Source of the DNA: Fictibacillus gelatini DSM 15865
GTDB taxonomy: Bacteria; Bacillota; Bacilli; Bacillales; Fictibacillaceae
Direction: 5' to 3'
Assembly (NCBI RefSeq): GCF_000430745.1
Contig: NZ_AUMP01000001.1
Coordinates: 310,001 to 374,000, forward strand
Length of the DNA stretch: 64,000 bases
Made by a program: the position numbers and the translations under genes. Shown here piece after piece: positions 44,862-55,198 of this stretch (positions are counted from its first letter, which is position 1; each line of letters opens with the position of its first letter). The notes below the pieces were generated by a model. That model saw only the letters and a program-made list of their open reading frames with translations. It had not been told where the DNA came from and searched no databases.

Positions 44862-46022
44862 ATGAAAGAGAACATCATACAGTTTCTTGATGAACAAACA
44901 CCTTATTTTCGCCAAATCGGTGAGTATATTTGGAATCATCCTGAACTCGGCTTTAGCGAATTTAAATCATCACAAAAATTAATCGATGCGTTAACCGAAC
45001 ACGGATTTTCGATTAAACAGCCGGTCGATGGGATGGAAACGGCCTTTATCGCGACTTTTGACAGCGGTCTTCCAGGCAGAACCGTAGCTTTTCTTGCCGA
45101 ATATGACGCGCTTCCTGAGCTTAATCATGCTTGCGGGCATAATCTAATTGGCACGATGAGTGTAGCAGCCGCTATTAGTCTGAGTAAAGCAGTACATTCG
45201 ACCGGTGGAAAAGTTATCGTTTTTGGAACACCAGCGGAAGAAACAGGCGGAGCAAAAGTACCTCTGTCGGAAAAAGGCTATTTCAATGACGTTGATGTCG
45301 CATTAATGGCCCATCCGTTTCATCGGTATGAAGAAAGTGGTTCGAGTTTGGCGATGGAAGCGCTGCAATTCGACTTTTTCGGGAAATCAGCCCATGCAGC
45401 CGCAAGCCCTTATGAAGGAATCAACGCGCTTGATGCTGTTATTGCTCTTTTCAATCATATTAGCGCGCTAAGACAGCAGCTTACTTCCGATGTTCGCATT
45501 CATGGCATTATCACTGAAGGCGGCTCTGCCCCCAATGTGATTCCGGACAAGACGCAGGCAAAGTTTTATGTACGGGCAAATACAGCCGAACAGCTTCCGG
45601 ATTTAATTGATAAAGTGAAAAACTGTGCAAATGCAGCGGCACTGGCGACAGGCTGTACAGTCGAAATGTCTTATTATGAGCTCGGCTATGCTAATTTATC
45701 AACCAATGAGCCCCTTTCTCATGCGTTTATGAAAAATCTTGTTGCGCTTGGTGTCTCTGAACAAGAAATTCATGCAAAATCGGATCATGGTTCATCAGAT
45801 ATTGGAAACGTCAGCAACAAAGTTCCCGCCATCCACCCATACATTAAAATCACAGACGAAGCATTTAATCTTCATACACCGGAGTTTTGCGAAGCAGCCA
45901 ATTCCGACCGTGGCTATGAAGGCATGATCATTGGCGCGAAAGCTCTTGCGCTTACAGGCTATGATGTGCTTACAGACGCTGAACTGCATCAGCAAATTAA
46001 AGATTTTTTCAATCGAAAGTAA
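44862..46022 (+). CDS. M20-family amidohydrolase (AbgB/PM20D2-like)
   Basis: The 386-residue zinc peptidase-like enzyme shows HACGHN with a metal-binding His, the catalytic PAEETGG and the dimerisation-domain segment SAHAAASPYEGINALDA. The family cleaves amide bonds such as p-aminobenzoyl-glutamate or N-acyl amino acids; substrate not determined. ATG 44862 is chosen over an upstream start because GGGGGGAG precedes it. It sits between yjzD and yjzC and is not part of the B. subtilis order there. Confidence 0.88.
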   Translation: MKENIIQFLDEQTPYFRQIGEYIWNHPELGFSEFKSSQKLIDALTEHGFSIKQPVDGMETAFIATFDSGLPGRTVAFLAEYDALPELNHACGHNLIGTMSVAAAISLSKAVHSTGGKVIVFGTPAEETGGAKVPLSEKGYFNDVDVALMAHPFHRYEESGSSLAMEALQFDFFGKSAHAAASPYEGINALDAVIALFNHISALRQQLTSDVRIHGIITEGGSAPNVIPDKTQAKFYVRANTAEQLPDLIDKVKNCANAAALATGCTVEMSYYELGYANLSTNEPLSHAFMKNLVALGVSEQEIHAKSDHGSSDIGNVSNKVPAIHPYIKITDEAFNLHTPEFCEAANSDRGYEGMIIGAKALALTGYDVLTDAELHQQIKDFFNRK

Positions 46023-46046
46023 CCCCTATCCGGGGTTACTTTTTTA
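46017..46046. terminator. Bidirectional terminator between the M20 gene and yjzC
   Basis: AAGTAACCCC / GGGGTTACTT with a TATCC loop, followed by TTTT; it overlaps both stop codons. Confidence 0.9.
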
Positions 46047-46223
46047 CGGCTTCCTTTTATAGGTCCATACTCGGTCATGATTGGTCGTTTCCGGGAACAA
46101 TTCCCCCGCTTTTAATTTAATTTGTCTCGGGTTGTTCACCATGCTTCCAGTTTCTCCGATTTCGACATAAATTCCATTATTCGGAGCTTTTTGTCCATGT
46201 GTAAATTGATGTCGTTGTCCCAT
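46044..46223 (-). CDS. yjzC: YjzC-like protein
   Basis: The 59-residue protein begins MGQRHQFTHGQKAPNNGIY and contains the conserved-looking stretch ETGSMVNNPRQIKLKAG and the tail HDRVWTYKRKP. Length and composition match YjzC of B. subtilis, which also follows argF there. Function is unknown; the family is common in spore formers. An AAAGGGGTGG site precedes the ATG. Confidence 0.85.
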   Translation of the reverse strand: MGQRHQFTHGQKAPNNGIYVEIGETGSMVNNPRQIKLKAGELFPETTNHDRVWTYKRKP

Positions 46224-46267
46224 TCTTCCACCCCTTTCATAATGTTACTATCTCCAAAAAAGAAGAA

Positions 46268-46299
46268 AAACCCGAGCGGAAATTTTTCCACTCGGGTTT
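46268..46299 (-). terminator. Terminator of the LSm-like gene
   Basis: AAACCCGAG(C)GGAAA / TTTCC(A)CTCGGGTTT, adjacent to the stop at 46301. Confidence 0.88.
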
Positions 46300-46300
46300 C

Positions 46301-46666
46301 TCAATAATAAGGTACAGCTGATACTCCGCCTATTCCCGCAAGTGGCAAGATCACCCTTTGAATCGAATAGCTGCTGACGGGCGCGGAGTAACCATAATAC
46401 GGATAAGTTCGTTCATTATTATTTCGATCCTCTGTTGTTTCTTCTTGATTCGCTTCGACATAGGGAATCGCTAAATAAACATTTTGTTGATCGACAAATT
46501 CGATAAATCCATCGTACGAGTTCCCATCCATCAAAAGAACATTTACATGATTTTGCAAAAACTTCCTGCATTGTCTTTGCATCTTTTTTAAATGGGAAGG
46601 ATGAAAATTATATTGCTGCTGTTGCATTTGTTGTTGATAAGCTGAATAATAATGATTTGGATACAA
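46301..46666 (-). CDS. LSm-like small protein, possible spore-associated protein
   Basis: The 121-residue protein has a Tyr/Gln-rich N-terminus (YYSAYQQQMQQQQY), a core HVNVLLMDGNSYDGFIEFVDQQNVYLAIPYVE that looks like an Sm/LSm beta-barrel half, a Glu/Asn-rich linker and a Tyr/Pro-rich tail. Similar coat-associated proteins occur in Bacillus, but the assignment is tentative. The start is a TTG at 46666 with GGAGGTG upstream. It lies downstream of argF. Confidence 0.7.
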   Translation of the reverse strand: MYPNHYYSAYQQQMQQQQYNFHPSHLKKMQRQCRKFLQNHVNVLLMDGNSYDGFIEFVDQQNVYLAIPYVEANQEETTEDRNNNERTYPYYGYSAPVSSYSIQRVILPLAGIGGVSAVPYY

Positions 46667-46758
46667 CGGGCGACACCTCCTTACCCTTCCATGTTATTCT
46701 CCCTGGCTCAATTTGGTTATTTGTCCAGATGGATTCGGAGGAAATCGCCATCACTTTT

Positions 46759-47706
46759 TTATAGAATAGAGGCAAGCAATGCTTTTTGCGCATGAAGACG
46801 GTTTTCGGCTTCGGCAAAAACAACCGAATGCTTGCCGTCAATAATCTCAGCTGTTACTTCTTCACCGCGATGGGCCGGCAGACAGTGCATGAAAATATAA
46901 TCATCTTTCGCATGTTTCATTAACTCACTGTTCACTTGATACGATTTAAACCATTCTTTTCTTTTTTCCGCTTCATCTTCAAAGCCCATGCTCGCCCAAA
47001 CATCTGTATAGACAATATCACAGTTTTCTACACCTTCAACCGGGTCATGAGTCGTTTGAATTTGTGCTCCTGAATCTTTGGCGATCGACTGGGCCAGCTT
47101 TACGATTTCTGGCTTTGGCTCAAAGCCAGGCGGTGTTATAATTGTACAATCCATGCCTACTTTTGCAGCGCCGATCATGAGCGAATGGGCCATGTTGTTT
47201 CCATCACCGATATATGCTAATTTTTTGTCATGAAGAGACCCTTTATGTTCAGAAATCGTTAATAAATCGGCAAGCACCTGACACGGATGGTAATCGTCTG
47301 TAAGCCCATTAATGACCGGGATATCCGCATGCTCCGCTAATTCTTCGGCAATTGTATGCTCAAATGTGCGAATCATAATGGCGTCTAAATAACCGGATAA
47401 TACTTTAGCTGTATCGGCAATCGTTTCCCCGCGCCCCATTTGAATGTCTTTTGAACTTAAGTAAATGGCGTGGCCGCCGAGTTGCAACATCCCGACTTCA
47501 AAAGAGACGCGTGTTCTTGTCGATGATTTTTCAAAAATCATTCCGAGTATTTTTCCAGATAAAAGATTGGATGTTTTATTTTCTTTTTTCTTTAAAAGTT
47601 TCGCATAATCGATAATTCCGTTAATTTCATCAAGCGTCCAGTCAGCGAGTGTTAGTAAATCCTTTCCTTTTAATGAGGTGCTCCCAAATGCTTTTGCTAT
47701 ATTCAT
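46759..47706 (-). CDS. argF: Ornithine carbamoyltransferase
   Basis: ArgF forms citrulline from ornithine and carbamoyl phosphate. The 315-residue enzyme shows the carbamoyl phosphate site [10 protein letters not shown] and the ornithine-site [11 protein letters not shown]. It is the last gene of the arginine operon and overlaps carB by ATGA, so it is translationally coupled to the enzyme that makes its substrate. Confidence 0.97.
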   Translation of the reverse strand: MNIAKAFGSTSLKGKDLLTLADWTLDEINGIIDYAKLLKKKENKTSNLLSGKILGMIFEKSSTRTRVSFEVGMLQLGGHAIYLSSKDIQMGRGETIADTAKVLSGYLDAIMIRTFEHTIAEELAEHADIPVINGLTDDYHPCQVLADLLTISEHKGSLHDKKLAYIGDGNNMAHSLMIGAAKVGMDCTIITPPGFEPKPEIVKLAQSIAKDSGAQIQTTHDPVEGVENCDIVYTDVWASMGFEDEAEKRKEWFKSYQVNSELMKHAKDDYIFMHCLPAHRGEEVTAEIIDGKHSVVFAEAENRLHAQKALLASIL

Positions 47707-50700
47707 GATTTAAACACTTCCTTTTCGGTTAGTAATTGCTCCATATCACTGATCCCCGGTTTGCTGCCAGCTAGCTGCAGACTTTCTAAATACGCTTCAC
47801 ACGTTTGCCAATGGGTCCATACATGAAGCCGGTTTAACATTGCGGTTTGCAATTGATCGGCTTTCTTGTTTGTCGCCGGGCTGAAATAAATTTGTTTTTC
47901 TTCACATTTGATCCACTTTTCAAACGGGCATTCATCTGCAAAAATAACGTTAAATCCTGTCGACATCCATTTTTGCAATAGATGTTGCTTTTCTTTCTCC
48001 ACTTGCTCCCGTTCAAGATCGACATAAAGGCTTCCTTTTATTTTCCAAAGATCAGGAAGACCGCCAGCTGCCCCTTTTAATGCCTTAAATAACGCTTCGT
48101 TCTTATTTGCGCTTATTCCGATCACTTCACCAGTTGATTTCATGATCGGGGATACGGTCGGATCTAATCCCGGAAGTTTAATGTTGGAAAATACCGGTGC
48201 TTTTACCGTGAAAAAATCATTATCGAAAAAGTCTTTCACGAAGCCCTGTTCAGCAAGTGTTCTACCTAAAAGTACGTTCGTTGCCACGCCAATTAAGTTT
48301 ATTCCGGTGATCTTGCTAAAAATAGGAACTGTTCTTGACGCTCTCGGGTTAATTTCCAAAACATAAACGGTATCATCTTTAATGACAAACTGGATATTAA
48401 ACATTCCTTTAAAGTTCATTGATTGCGCGATGCGTTTTGTAAACGATAGAATCGTTTCTTTATCTTTTTTCGTCAGACTTACAGGCGGCGTAATCGCGAT
48501 ACTGTCTCCGGAATGCACTCCCGCCGTTTCAATATGTTCAAATATGCCCGGGACAAAAATATTCCTTCCGTCTGTTACAACATCGACTTCAGCTTCTTTT
48601 CCGCATACGAACTGATCGACCAAAATTGGATAGAAGGCAGTTGCAGATTGGATGTACTGCTTCAATTCAAGCTCATTGTGCAAAATAACCATTCCGCTTC
48701 CGCCAATTACGTAAGAAGGGCGAAGCAATATCGGAAAGCCGAGGATGTTCGCAAAATGAATCAATTCCGTTTCGTTCTCCGCAGTTTCACCCGGAACGTG
48801 CGGAATTCCGAGTTGCTTTAGGAAGTCATAAAAACGTTCGCGATTTTCCAATTCATCAATTAAATCTGCATGTGAGCCAAGTATCGTGATTCCCGCATTT
48901 TCTAAACGTTGTGCCAGATTGATTGCCGTCTGTCCGCCAAACTGGAGGATCACCTGGTCTATTTGTTCAAACTCTAATACATTCATGACATCTTCAAATG
49001 TTAATGGTTCAAAATAAAGCGTATCCGCCACTTCAAAATCCGTGCTGACCGTTTCCGGATTATTATTAATTAAAATTGTCTCAATACCGGCTATTTGTGC
49101 AGCGAGGCAAGAGTGGACTCCGCAATAATCAAATTCAATTCCTTGCCCGATTCGGATAGGACCAGAACCGATAATGGCGATTTTTCTACGGGTAGAAGCG
49201 ACTCTGTCACTCGCTCCGTGCCAACTGGAATAGTAATACGCCGTTTGAGTTGTAAATTCTGCGCTACATGTGTCGACCATTTTATACGAAGGGACGATGC
49301 CCCATTCTTTTCGTTTCGCGCGAATATCATCTTCCGTTTTGTTCCAAACCGCAGCTAAAAGTTGATCTGAAAACCCTTTTTGCTTTACGAATTTCAAAAA
49401 AGATGGCGATACATCTTCAAAGCGATACGAAACAATTTGATTGTAACTATCAATTAATTGTTGGAAGTTTTCCAGAAAATAAAGTTGAATGCCTGTCGCT
49501 TTATGAACCGCCTCAACCGTCACTTTGCGTTTCAAAAGCTCCATGATCGCGAAAAAGCGGCGATCATCTGCAACGTTTACGATTTTCCAGAGAGCTTCAT
49601 CGCTCCAGGCTTCCATTTCTTTGAGGCAAAACCCGCTCGTGTTCAATTCTAATGAGCGGACCGCCTTCTGAACTGCTTCTTGCAAATTCCTGCCTATGGC
49701 CATCACTTCTCCGGTTGCTTTCATTTGTGTACCGAGTGTTCGATTGGCAAGCGGAAATTTATCAAACGGCCATCTTGGCATTTTTACCGTGATATAATCA
49801 AGAGCCGGTTCAAAACTTGCATAGGTGTAGCCCGTAACGGGGTTTTTCAATTCATGCAAGTAATAGCCGATGCTTAATTTCGCTGCGATTTTTGCAATCG
49901 GATAACCCGTTGCTTTCGAAGCTAAAGCAGATGAGCGGCTAACCCGTGGATTTACTTCGATTAAGTAATAGTTCGAACTGTGCGGATCAAGGGCAAACTG
50001 AATGTTACATCCGCCGACAATCCCTAAAGCACGGATAATTTTCAGCGCTGATGATCGGAGCATATGGTATTCTTTATCCGTTATCGTCTGGCTTGGCGCG
50101 ACAACGATTGAATCCCCGGTATGAACGCCGACCGGATCAATGTTTTCCATGTTGCACACGGTAATGCATGTGTCATTCGCATCACGCATTACTTCATACT
50201 CGATTTCTTTATACCCGGCAATGCTCTTTTCAATTAAACATTGACCGATTGGACTTGAAGCAAGACCATTTGTCACGATTTCGACCAACGATTTTTCATC
50301 TTGTGCAATTCCTCCGCCAAAGCCTCCGAGCGTGTAAGCCGGGCGGATGATAATCGGGTAACCCGCTTCATTTGCAAACGCAACGGCTTCTTCCGTTGAA
50401 TTGACAATTTCGCTTTTTGGAACAGGCTCTCCTAATTCGTACATCAATTGGCGGAAACATTCCCGGTCTTCCGCCTTGACAATTGATTCGATTTCCGTCC
50501 CGAGCAATTTCACGTGATGATCTTCAAGAACCCCTTTTTGATAAAGGTCGAGGGCAAGATTTAAGCCCGTTTGTCCGCCGACCGTTGCGAGCAAACCATC
50601 CGGCCGTTCTTTTTTTATAATTTCGGTTACCGTTTCAACCGTCAGCGGCTCAAAATAAACTTTATCGGCATATGTTTTATCCGTCATAATCGTTGCCGGA

Positions 50701-50849
50701 TTGTTGTTGACAAGGATTACTTCAAGCCCTTCTTCTTTTAGCGCGCTACACGCCTGCGTCCCAGAATAATCGAACTCCGCCGCCTGCCCGATAACGATCG
50801 GCCCCGAACCGATGACTAGCACTTTTTGTATCGTTTGCAGTTTAGGCAT
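47703..50849 (-). CDS. carB: Carbamoyl phosphate synthase, large subunit (arginine-specific)
   Basis: The 1048-residue protein makes carbamoyl phosphate from bicarbonate, ammonia and two ATP. Two homologous ATP-grasp halves are visible, each starting with an oxyanion-type motif ([21 protein letters not shown] near residue 10 and [21 protein letters not shown] near residue 560). The C-terminal part is short and diverged compared with the pyrimidine enzyme, as usual for arginine-specific versions. The start at 50849 has AAAGGAGG upstream and overlaps carA by 8 nt. Confidence 0.96.
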   Translation of the reverse strand: MPKLQTIQKVLVIGSGPIVIGQAAEFDYSGTQACSALKEEGLEVILVNNNPATIMTDKTYADKVYFEPLTVETVTEIIKKERPDGLLATVGGQTGLNLALDLYQKGVLEDHHVKLLGTEIESIVKAEDRECFRQLMYELGEPVPKSEIVNSTEEAVAFANEAGYPIIIRPAYTLGGFGGGIAQDEKSLVEIVTNGLASSPIGQCLIEKSIAGYKEIEYEVMRDANDTCITVCNMENIDPVGVHTGDSIVVAPSQTITDKEYHMLRSSALKIIRALGIVGGCNIQFALDPHSSNYYLIEVNPRVSRSSALASKATGYPIAKIAAKLSIGYYLHELKNPVTGYTYASFEPALDYITVKMPRWPFDKFPLANRTLGTQMKATGEVMAIGRNLQEAVQKAVRSLELNTSGFCLKEMEAWSDEALWKIVNVADDRRFFAIMELLKRKVTVEAVHKATGIQLYFLENFQQLIDSYNQIVSYRFEDVSPSFLKFVKQKGFSDQLLAAVWNKTEDDIRAKRKEWGIVPSYKMVDTCSAEFTTQTAYYYSSWHGASDRVASTRRKIAIIGSGPIRIGQGIEFDYCGVHSCLAAQIAGIETILINNNPETVSTDFEVADTLYFEPLTFEDVMNVLEFEQIDQVILQFGGQTAINLAQRLENAGITILGSHADLIDELENRERFYDFLKQLGIPHVPGETAENETELIHFANILGFPILLRPSYVIGGSGMVILHNELELKQYIQSATAFYPILVDQFVCGKEAEVDVVTDGRNIFVPGIFEHIETAGVHSGDSIAITPPVSLTKKDKETILSFTKRIAQSMNFKGMFNIQFVIKDDTVYVLEINPRASRTVPIFSKITGINLIGVATNVLLGRTLAEQGFVKDFFDNDFFTVKAPVFSNIKLPGLDPTVSPIMKSTGEVIGISANKNEALFKALKGAAGGLPDLWKIKGSLYVDLEREQVEKEKQHLLQKWMSTGFNVIFADECPFEKWIKCEEKQIYFSPATNKKADQLQTAMLNRLHVWTHWQTCEAYLESLQLAGSKPGISDMEQLLTEKEVFKS

Positions 50850-51918
50850 ATGATTTTGCCTCCTTTCGCTCTCCCATTCGCTCAATGAACTCGGTAAAAA
50901 TAAATTCATAATCTCTTGGTCCCGGATGGGCTTCCGGGTGGAATTGTGTTGTAATGATGCTGTATTTTGTGTGAACCATGCCTTCTACCGTTGAATCGTT
51001 CACGTTTTTATATAAAACTTGAAAGCCAGTCCCCGCCAGGGTTTCTTCTTCTACAACATAGCCGTGATTTTGCGAAGACAGGCTGACTTTGTTTGTTTTC
51101 AAATTCATTACTGGATGATTGGCACCGCGATGCCCGAATTTCATTTTTTTCGTATTTCCGCCAAACGCTAACGCCATTAACTGATGACCAAGACAAATGC
51201 CCATCGTCGGGAAGTTTTCCGCTAATTTTTTATAAAGGGGCATATACGGCTTTAATTCTTTCGGATTTCCTGGTCCATTGGAAAAAAGAATACCGTCCGG
51301 TTTTAATCCGTAGATTACTTCTTCTTTTGCATCAAACGGAACGACCGTCACTCTGCAGCCTTTTTCTAGCAGCGCCTGTACTATCGATTTTTTATAGCCG
51401 AAATCCATTAAAACGACATGATGGTTGCCTTCGCCGTATGTTTGGATGTCTTTTGTCGCGACTTCTTTTACAAGCTTTGCTTGAATCCCGATGTCTTCTT
51501 GAAAATTCTTTAATGCTTCTAAATCGTTCGTTATCATCCCTTTCATATCACCCTCATCGCGGATCACTTTAATAAGAGTCCGTGTATCGACGTTCGACAT
51601 AAATGGGATATGATGGTTTTTTAGTTTTTCAGCAAATGTCGTATTTGCCTGATAATGGTGCCCTTTTTCATAAACTTCTCCGGTAATGACTCCGGAAACG
51701 GTAGGTGCGGACGATTCAAAATCATCCATATTCATTCCGTAATTTCCGATTAACGGATAGGCAAATACAACGATTTGCCCGTGGTACGATGGATCAGATA
51801 TCACTTCTTGATAGCCCGTCATACCCGTATAAAAAACGACTTCTCCACTCACTGGATTGTCTCCATGCCACGTTCCTTCAAATGTCATTCCATTTGAGAG
51901 CACGATATAACCCTCCAT
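50842..51918 (-). CDS. carA: Carbamoyl phosphate synthase, small subunit (arginine-specific)
   Basis: The 358-residue glutaminase supplies ammonia to CarB. The class I amidotransferase triad is present: Cys in MGICLGHQLMALA, and His and Glu in TTQFHPEAHPGP. The N-terminal small-subunit domain begins MEGYIVLSNGMTFEG. It lies 76 bp after argD in the arginine operon. Confidence 0.96.
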   Translation of the reverse strand: MEGYIVLSNGMTFEGTWHGDNPVSGEVVFYTGMTGYQEVISDPSYHGQIVVFAYPLIGNYGMNMDDFESSAPTVSGVITGEVYEKGHHYQANTTFAEKLKNHHIPFMSNVDTRTLIKVIRDEGDMKGMITNDLEALKNFQEDIGIQAKLVKEVATKDIQTYGEGNHHVVLMDFGYKKSIVQALLEKGCRVTVVPFDAKEEVIYGLKPDGILFSNGPGNPKELKPYMPLYKKLAENFPTMGICLGHQLMALAFGGNTKKMKFGHRGANHPVMNLKTNKVSLSSQNHGYVVEEETLAGTGFQVLYKNVNDSTVEGMVHTKYSIITTQFHPEAHPGPRDYEFIFTEFIERMGERKEAKSYA

Positions 51919-51994
51919 GGTTTCTCGACTCCTTTTTCTGTATTTCTATTGATCGGTTTGTATTTTTATGCAATTAAATGTATAAAAAATGACT

Positions 51995-53155
51995 TTACAC
52001 GTCTATTGTTAAAAGTTGATCTTTAAGTACTTTTTCGATTAACTTGACCGCCTGTCTGATTTCTTCCTGGCTTACAGTTAACGGCGGCAATAAGCGGATT
52101 ACTTTTTCACCTGCAGGAACGACTATGAGTCCTTCCTTTCGAAGGGCTGTCACGATCTTTTCCGCATTATCCTTTAACTCAATACCGATCATCAAGCCTT
52201 TTCCTCGAATTTCTTCTACACTCTCTATCTCCTTTACTTTTTCATTTAATAATGAAAGAAGATAGTTTCCTTTTTCACTAACGTCTCTTAAAAAGTCGTC
52301 CTGGAAAATTTCCGTCAGGACGGCATCCGCTACGGCCATTGCGAGCGGGTTGCCGCCAAATGTCGTTCCGTGGCTTCCCGGTCCAAAGGCATCTTTCAAA
52401 TACCCTTTCCCCATTAACGCACCAACTGGAAATCCATTCCCCAGCCCTTTGGCGAGCGTCACAATATCTGGTGATAGATGGTAATGTTCAAAAGCGAATC
52501 TCTTGCCAGTTCGCCCGATCCCGGTTTGCACTTCGTCAATCATGAATAAAATATGATTTTCGTTGCAGTATTGCTCGATTTGTGCAAGAAACTCATGATT
52601 GGCCGGGATGACGCCGCCTTCACCTTGAATCACTTCGATTAAGACTGCCGCCGTATTTTCATCTACTTCTTGTCTAAATGCGTTGAAATCATTAAACGGA
52701 ACATGTACAAACGTCGGAAGCATTTCGCCAAAGCCGGCTTTTATTTTATCCTGGCCGGTTGCCGACATGCTGGCGAACGTTCTTCCGTGGAACGATTGCT
52801 TAAAGGTGATAATTTTCGTTTTTCCTGTATATTTCCGCGCCAATTTAATGGCCGCTTCGTTTGCTTCCGCCCCGCTGTTGCAAAAGAAGACGAGATCGCA
52901 CGGTGAATGGCTGGTGAGTTTTTTTGCGACAACCTCCTGTTTTTCGATCGTAAAAAGGTTGCTAATGTGCCAGAGTGTTTCAGCCTGTTCCTTGAGCTTC
53001 TTTACGACTGCCGGATGACAATGCCCTAAATTGCAAACCGCAATTCCGCAAGCAAAATCAAGGTACTCGTTTCCTGCCTTATCATATAAAAACGTTCCGC
53101 TTCCACTCGTAATGTCAAGTTCCCATCTTTTATAGGTCGGGAACAATGTACTCAT
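51995..53155 (-). CDS. argD: Acetylornithine aminotransferase
   Basis: This class III PLP aminotransferase makes N-acetylornithine from N-acetylglutamate semialdehyde. The 386-residue protein has the PLP-binding Lys region VTLAKGLGNGFPVGA and the cofactor-site DEVQTGIGRTGK. The start overlaps the argB stop (ATGA). Confidence 0.95.
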   Translation of the reverse strand: MSTLFPTYKRWELDITSGSGTFLYDKAGNEYLDFACGIAVCNLGHCHPAVVKKLKEQAETLWHISNLFTIEKQEVVAKKLTSHSPCDLVFFCNSGAEANEAAIKLARKYTGKTKIITFKQSFHGRTFASMSATGQDKIKAGFGEMLPTFVHVPFNDFNAFRQEVDENTAAVLIEVIQGEGGVIPANHEFLAQIEQYCNENHILFMIDEVQTGIGRTGKRFAFEHYHLSPDIVTLAKGLGNGFPVGALMGKGYLKDAFGPGSHGTTFGGNPLAMAVADAVLTEIFQDDFLRDVSEKGNYLLSLLNEKVKEIESVEEIRGKGLMIGIELKDNAEKIVTALRKEGLIVVPAGEKVIRLLPPLTVSQEEIRQAVKLIEKVLKDQLLTIDV

Positions 53156-53901
53156 ACTAATACCTCCTCATGGACGATTTTCGTTCCATCTAACTGTTTG
53201 CCGACAATCATCACTTCCCTGATTTTCGACTCCAAACATTTAAGAGCTGCCTCTACTTTCGGAATCATGCCGCCATAAATGATGCCTTGTTGAATGAGTT
53301 GCTGGATTTCCAGTGGTGTCGTCTCTTTTATCGTTTGGCCGTTATGTTTGATGCCATCGACATCCGTTACTAACATTAACGTTTCGGCGTGGATTGTTCT
53401 CGCGATTTCTGAGGCTACTGTATCGGCATTAATGTTTAGCACTTCTCCGCTTGCTGTTCGCCCGACCGATGCAATCACGGGAACGATCCCAAGGTCGAGT
53501 ATCGAAAGAAGGAACCTGCTGTTCACATCTTCTATTTGCCCGACATAGCCAAGGCTCGCTTCATCTAAAAAGCTCGCTTCCAAGAGATGATCGTCACTTC
53601 CGTTCAATCCAACTGCCCGGATTCCTGCATCGTTCAGTAAACGGACAACAAAAGGATTCACTTTTCCTGTTAGGACCATTTCGACGATTTCGATCGCTTC
53701 CTTCGTCGTTTTCCTTAAGCCGTTATGAAACTCCGACTTGATGTTCAATTGATTTAAATAGCGGTTGATTTCTGGACCTCCGCCATGAACAAAAACGAGT
53801 TTCTGTCCATTTTCTTGCATAGTCTTTAATTTTTCATAAAAATTAGCGGTTAAATCGTAAAGCGAACTCCCCCCAAGCTTTACGACGATGATTTCTCCCA
53901 T
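53152..53901 (-). CDS. argB: Acetylglutamate kinase
   Basis: ArgB phosphorylates N-acetylglutamate. The 249-residue amino acid kinase fold shows VVKLGGSSLYD at the N-terminus, FVHGGGPEINRYL and the C-terminal GGMIPKVEAAL. ATG 53901 is preferred because GGAGGT precedes it; a longer frame exists without support. The stop overlaps argD. Confidence 0.95.
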   Translation of the reverse strand: MGEIIVVKLGGSSLYDLTANFYEKLKTMQENGQKLVFVHGGGPEINRYLNQLNIKSEFHNGLRKTTKEAIEIVEMVLTGKVNPFVVRLLNDAGIRAVGLNGSDDHLLEASFLDEASLGYVGQIEDVNSRFLLSILDLGIVPVIASVGRTASGEVLNINADTVASEIARTIHAETLMLVTDVDGIKHNGQTIKETTPLEIQQLIQQGIIYGGMIPKVEAALKCLESKIREVMIVGKQLDGTKIVHEEVLV

Positions 53902-53941
53902 TCGGGGACCTCCTTTCCTCTCTTTTCTATACGGATAACTA

Positions 53942-55171
53942 TTATGTTCGATAGCTGCCATTAATATGGACGTAATCGTATGTTAAGTCGCAGCCCCAGG
54001 CTTTTCCTTTTCCTGTTGAGAGATGAAGATCGACTTCTATTTTTATTTCATTTCCTTTCAAATACTGCGTAACCTCTTCTTCTGAATAAGCTTGAATCTC
54101 ACTAGCAGCGAGTACTGGCGTTTTTCCAATCGAAATGTCAATCGTTTTCGGGTCAATTTGTGCTCCGCTGTAACCGATCGCGCAAATGATCCGCCCCCAG
54201 TTAGCATCACAACCAAAAGCAGCTGTTTTTACTAACGGCGAGCCGACGATCGTTTTTGCAACCTTTCTCGCTTCCTCATCAGATCGTGCGCCCTTTACTT
54301 CCACTTCAATTAATTTCGTTGCTCCTTCTCCATCGCTTGCAATCGCCTTCGCCAGATCTGTCGACACCATTTTTAACGCTTCAATAAAAACAGGGAAGTC
54401 TGGATGCTCAGGTGTCAATTCCTTATGTTCCGCCATTCCGTTTGCCATTACGATAACCATGTCATTTGTGGACGTATCGCCATCGATCGTAATGCTATTA
54501 AACGTTTCATCCGTTATTTGCTTTAGCGCGGCCTGTAAATTTTCGTGCGAGATAACCGCATCCGTCGTAATAAAAGCAAGCATTGTCGCCATATTCGGGT
54601 GAACCATGCCAGATCCTTTCGCCGTTCCCGCAATCGTTACGTCTTTGCCGTCCACTTGAAACTGATAACATGTATTTTTCGATACGGTATCGGTCGTTAA
54701 AATCGCCTGGCTGAAATCGATCGAGCCTTGAAGCGTTGCTTCGGGCGCCAATTCTTCAATTCCTTTTAGAATATTTTCCATCGGCAAAAGCTCACCGATT
54801 ACTCCTGTAGAAGCGACAGCGACAAGATGTTCATCGATTTGGAATCGTTCGCTGACCGCCTGTCTCATTTCATACGCATTTAAAAGCCCTATTTTGCCCG
54901 TGCACGCATTCGCATTGCCGGAGTTGACGAGAATGGCCTGCAGTTTGCCTTCTGTTTCAATGCTTTTTTTCGTCACTTCAAGCGGCGCTGCCTGAATTTT
55001 ATTCGTTGTGTATACAGCTGCGGCCGCCGCGGGTTTTTCACTATAAATCAGGCTCAAGTCTTTCTTTTTATGTTTAATTCCGCAGTGGATGCCGCAGGCG
55101 CTGAACCCGATTGGTGATGCTATATTTTTATCCGTTACTTTTTTAATCGTTGTTACGGAATGATCAATCAT
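53942..55171 (-). CDS. argJ: Glutamate N-acetyltransferase / amino-acid acetyltransferase ArgJ
   Basis: ArgJ transfers acetyl groups from N-acetylornithine to glutamate and closes the acetyl cycle; many Bacillus versions also use acetyl-CoA. The 409-residue precursor cleaves itself at the conserved Ala-Thr bond (KGSGMVHPNMATML; Thr becomes the nucleophile). ATG 55171 has an AAGGGGAG site; the frame extends 8 codons upstream. It follows argC by a few bases. Confidence 0.95.
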   Translation of the reverse strand: MIDHSVTTIKKVTDKNIASPIGFSACGIHCGIKHKKKDLSLIYSEKPAAAAAVYTTNKIQAAPLEVTKKSIETEGKLQAILVNSGNANACTGKIGLLNAYEMRQAVSERFQIDEHLVAVASTGVIGELLPMENILKGIEELAPEATLQGSIDFSQAILTTDTVSKNTCYQFQVDGKDVTIAGTAKGSGMVHPNMATMLAFITTDAVISHENLQAALKQITDETFNSITIDGDTSTNDMVIVMANGMAEHKELTPEHPDFPVFIEALKMVSTDLAKAIASDGEGATKLIEVEVKGARSDEEARKVAKTIVGSPLVKTAAFGCDANWGRIICAIGYSGAQIDPKTIDISIGKTPVLAASEIQAYSEEEVTQYLKGNEIKIEVDLHLSTGKGKAWGCDLTYDYVHINGSYRT

Positions 55172-55198
55172 CTTATTCTCCCCTTCTAGTTTCATGTA

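Noticed and set aside
48142-50350. Several plus-strand open frames inside carB
   Set aside because: They are shadows of the strongly supported carB frame on the opposite strand and have no start signals.
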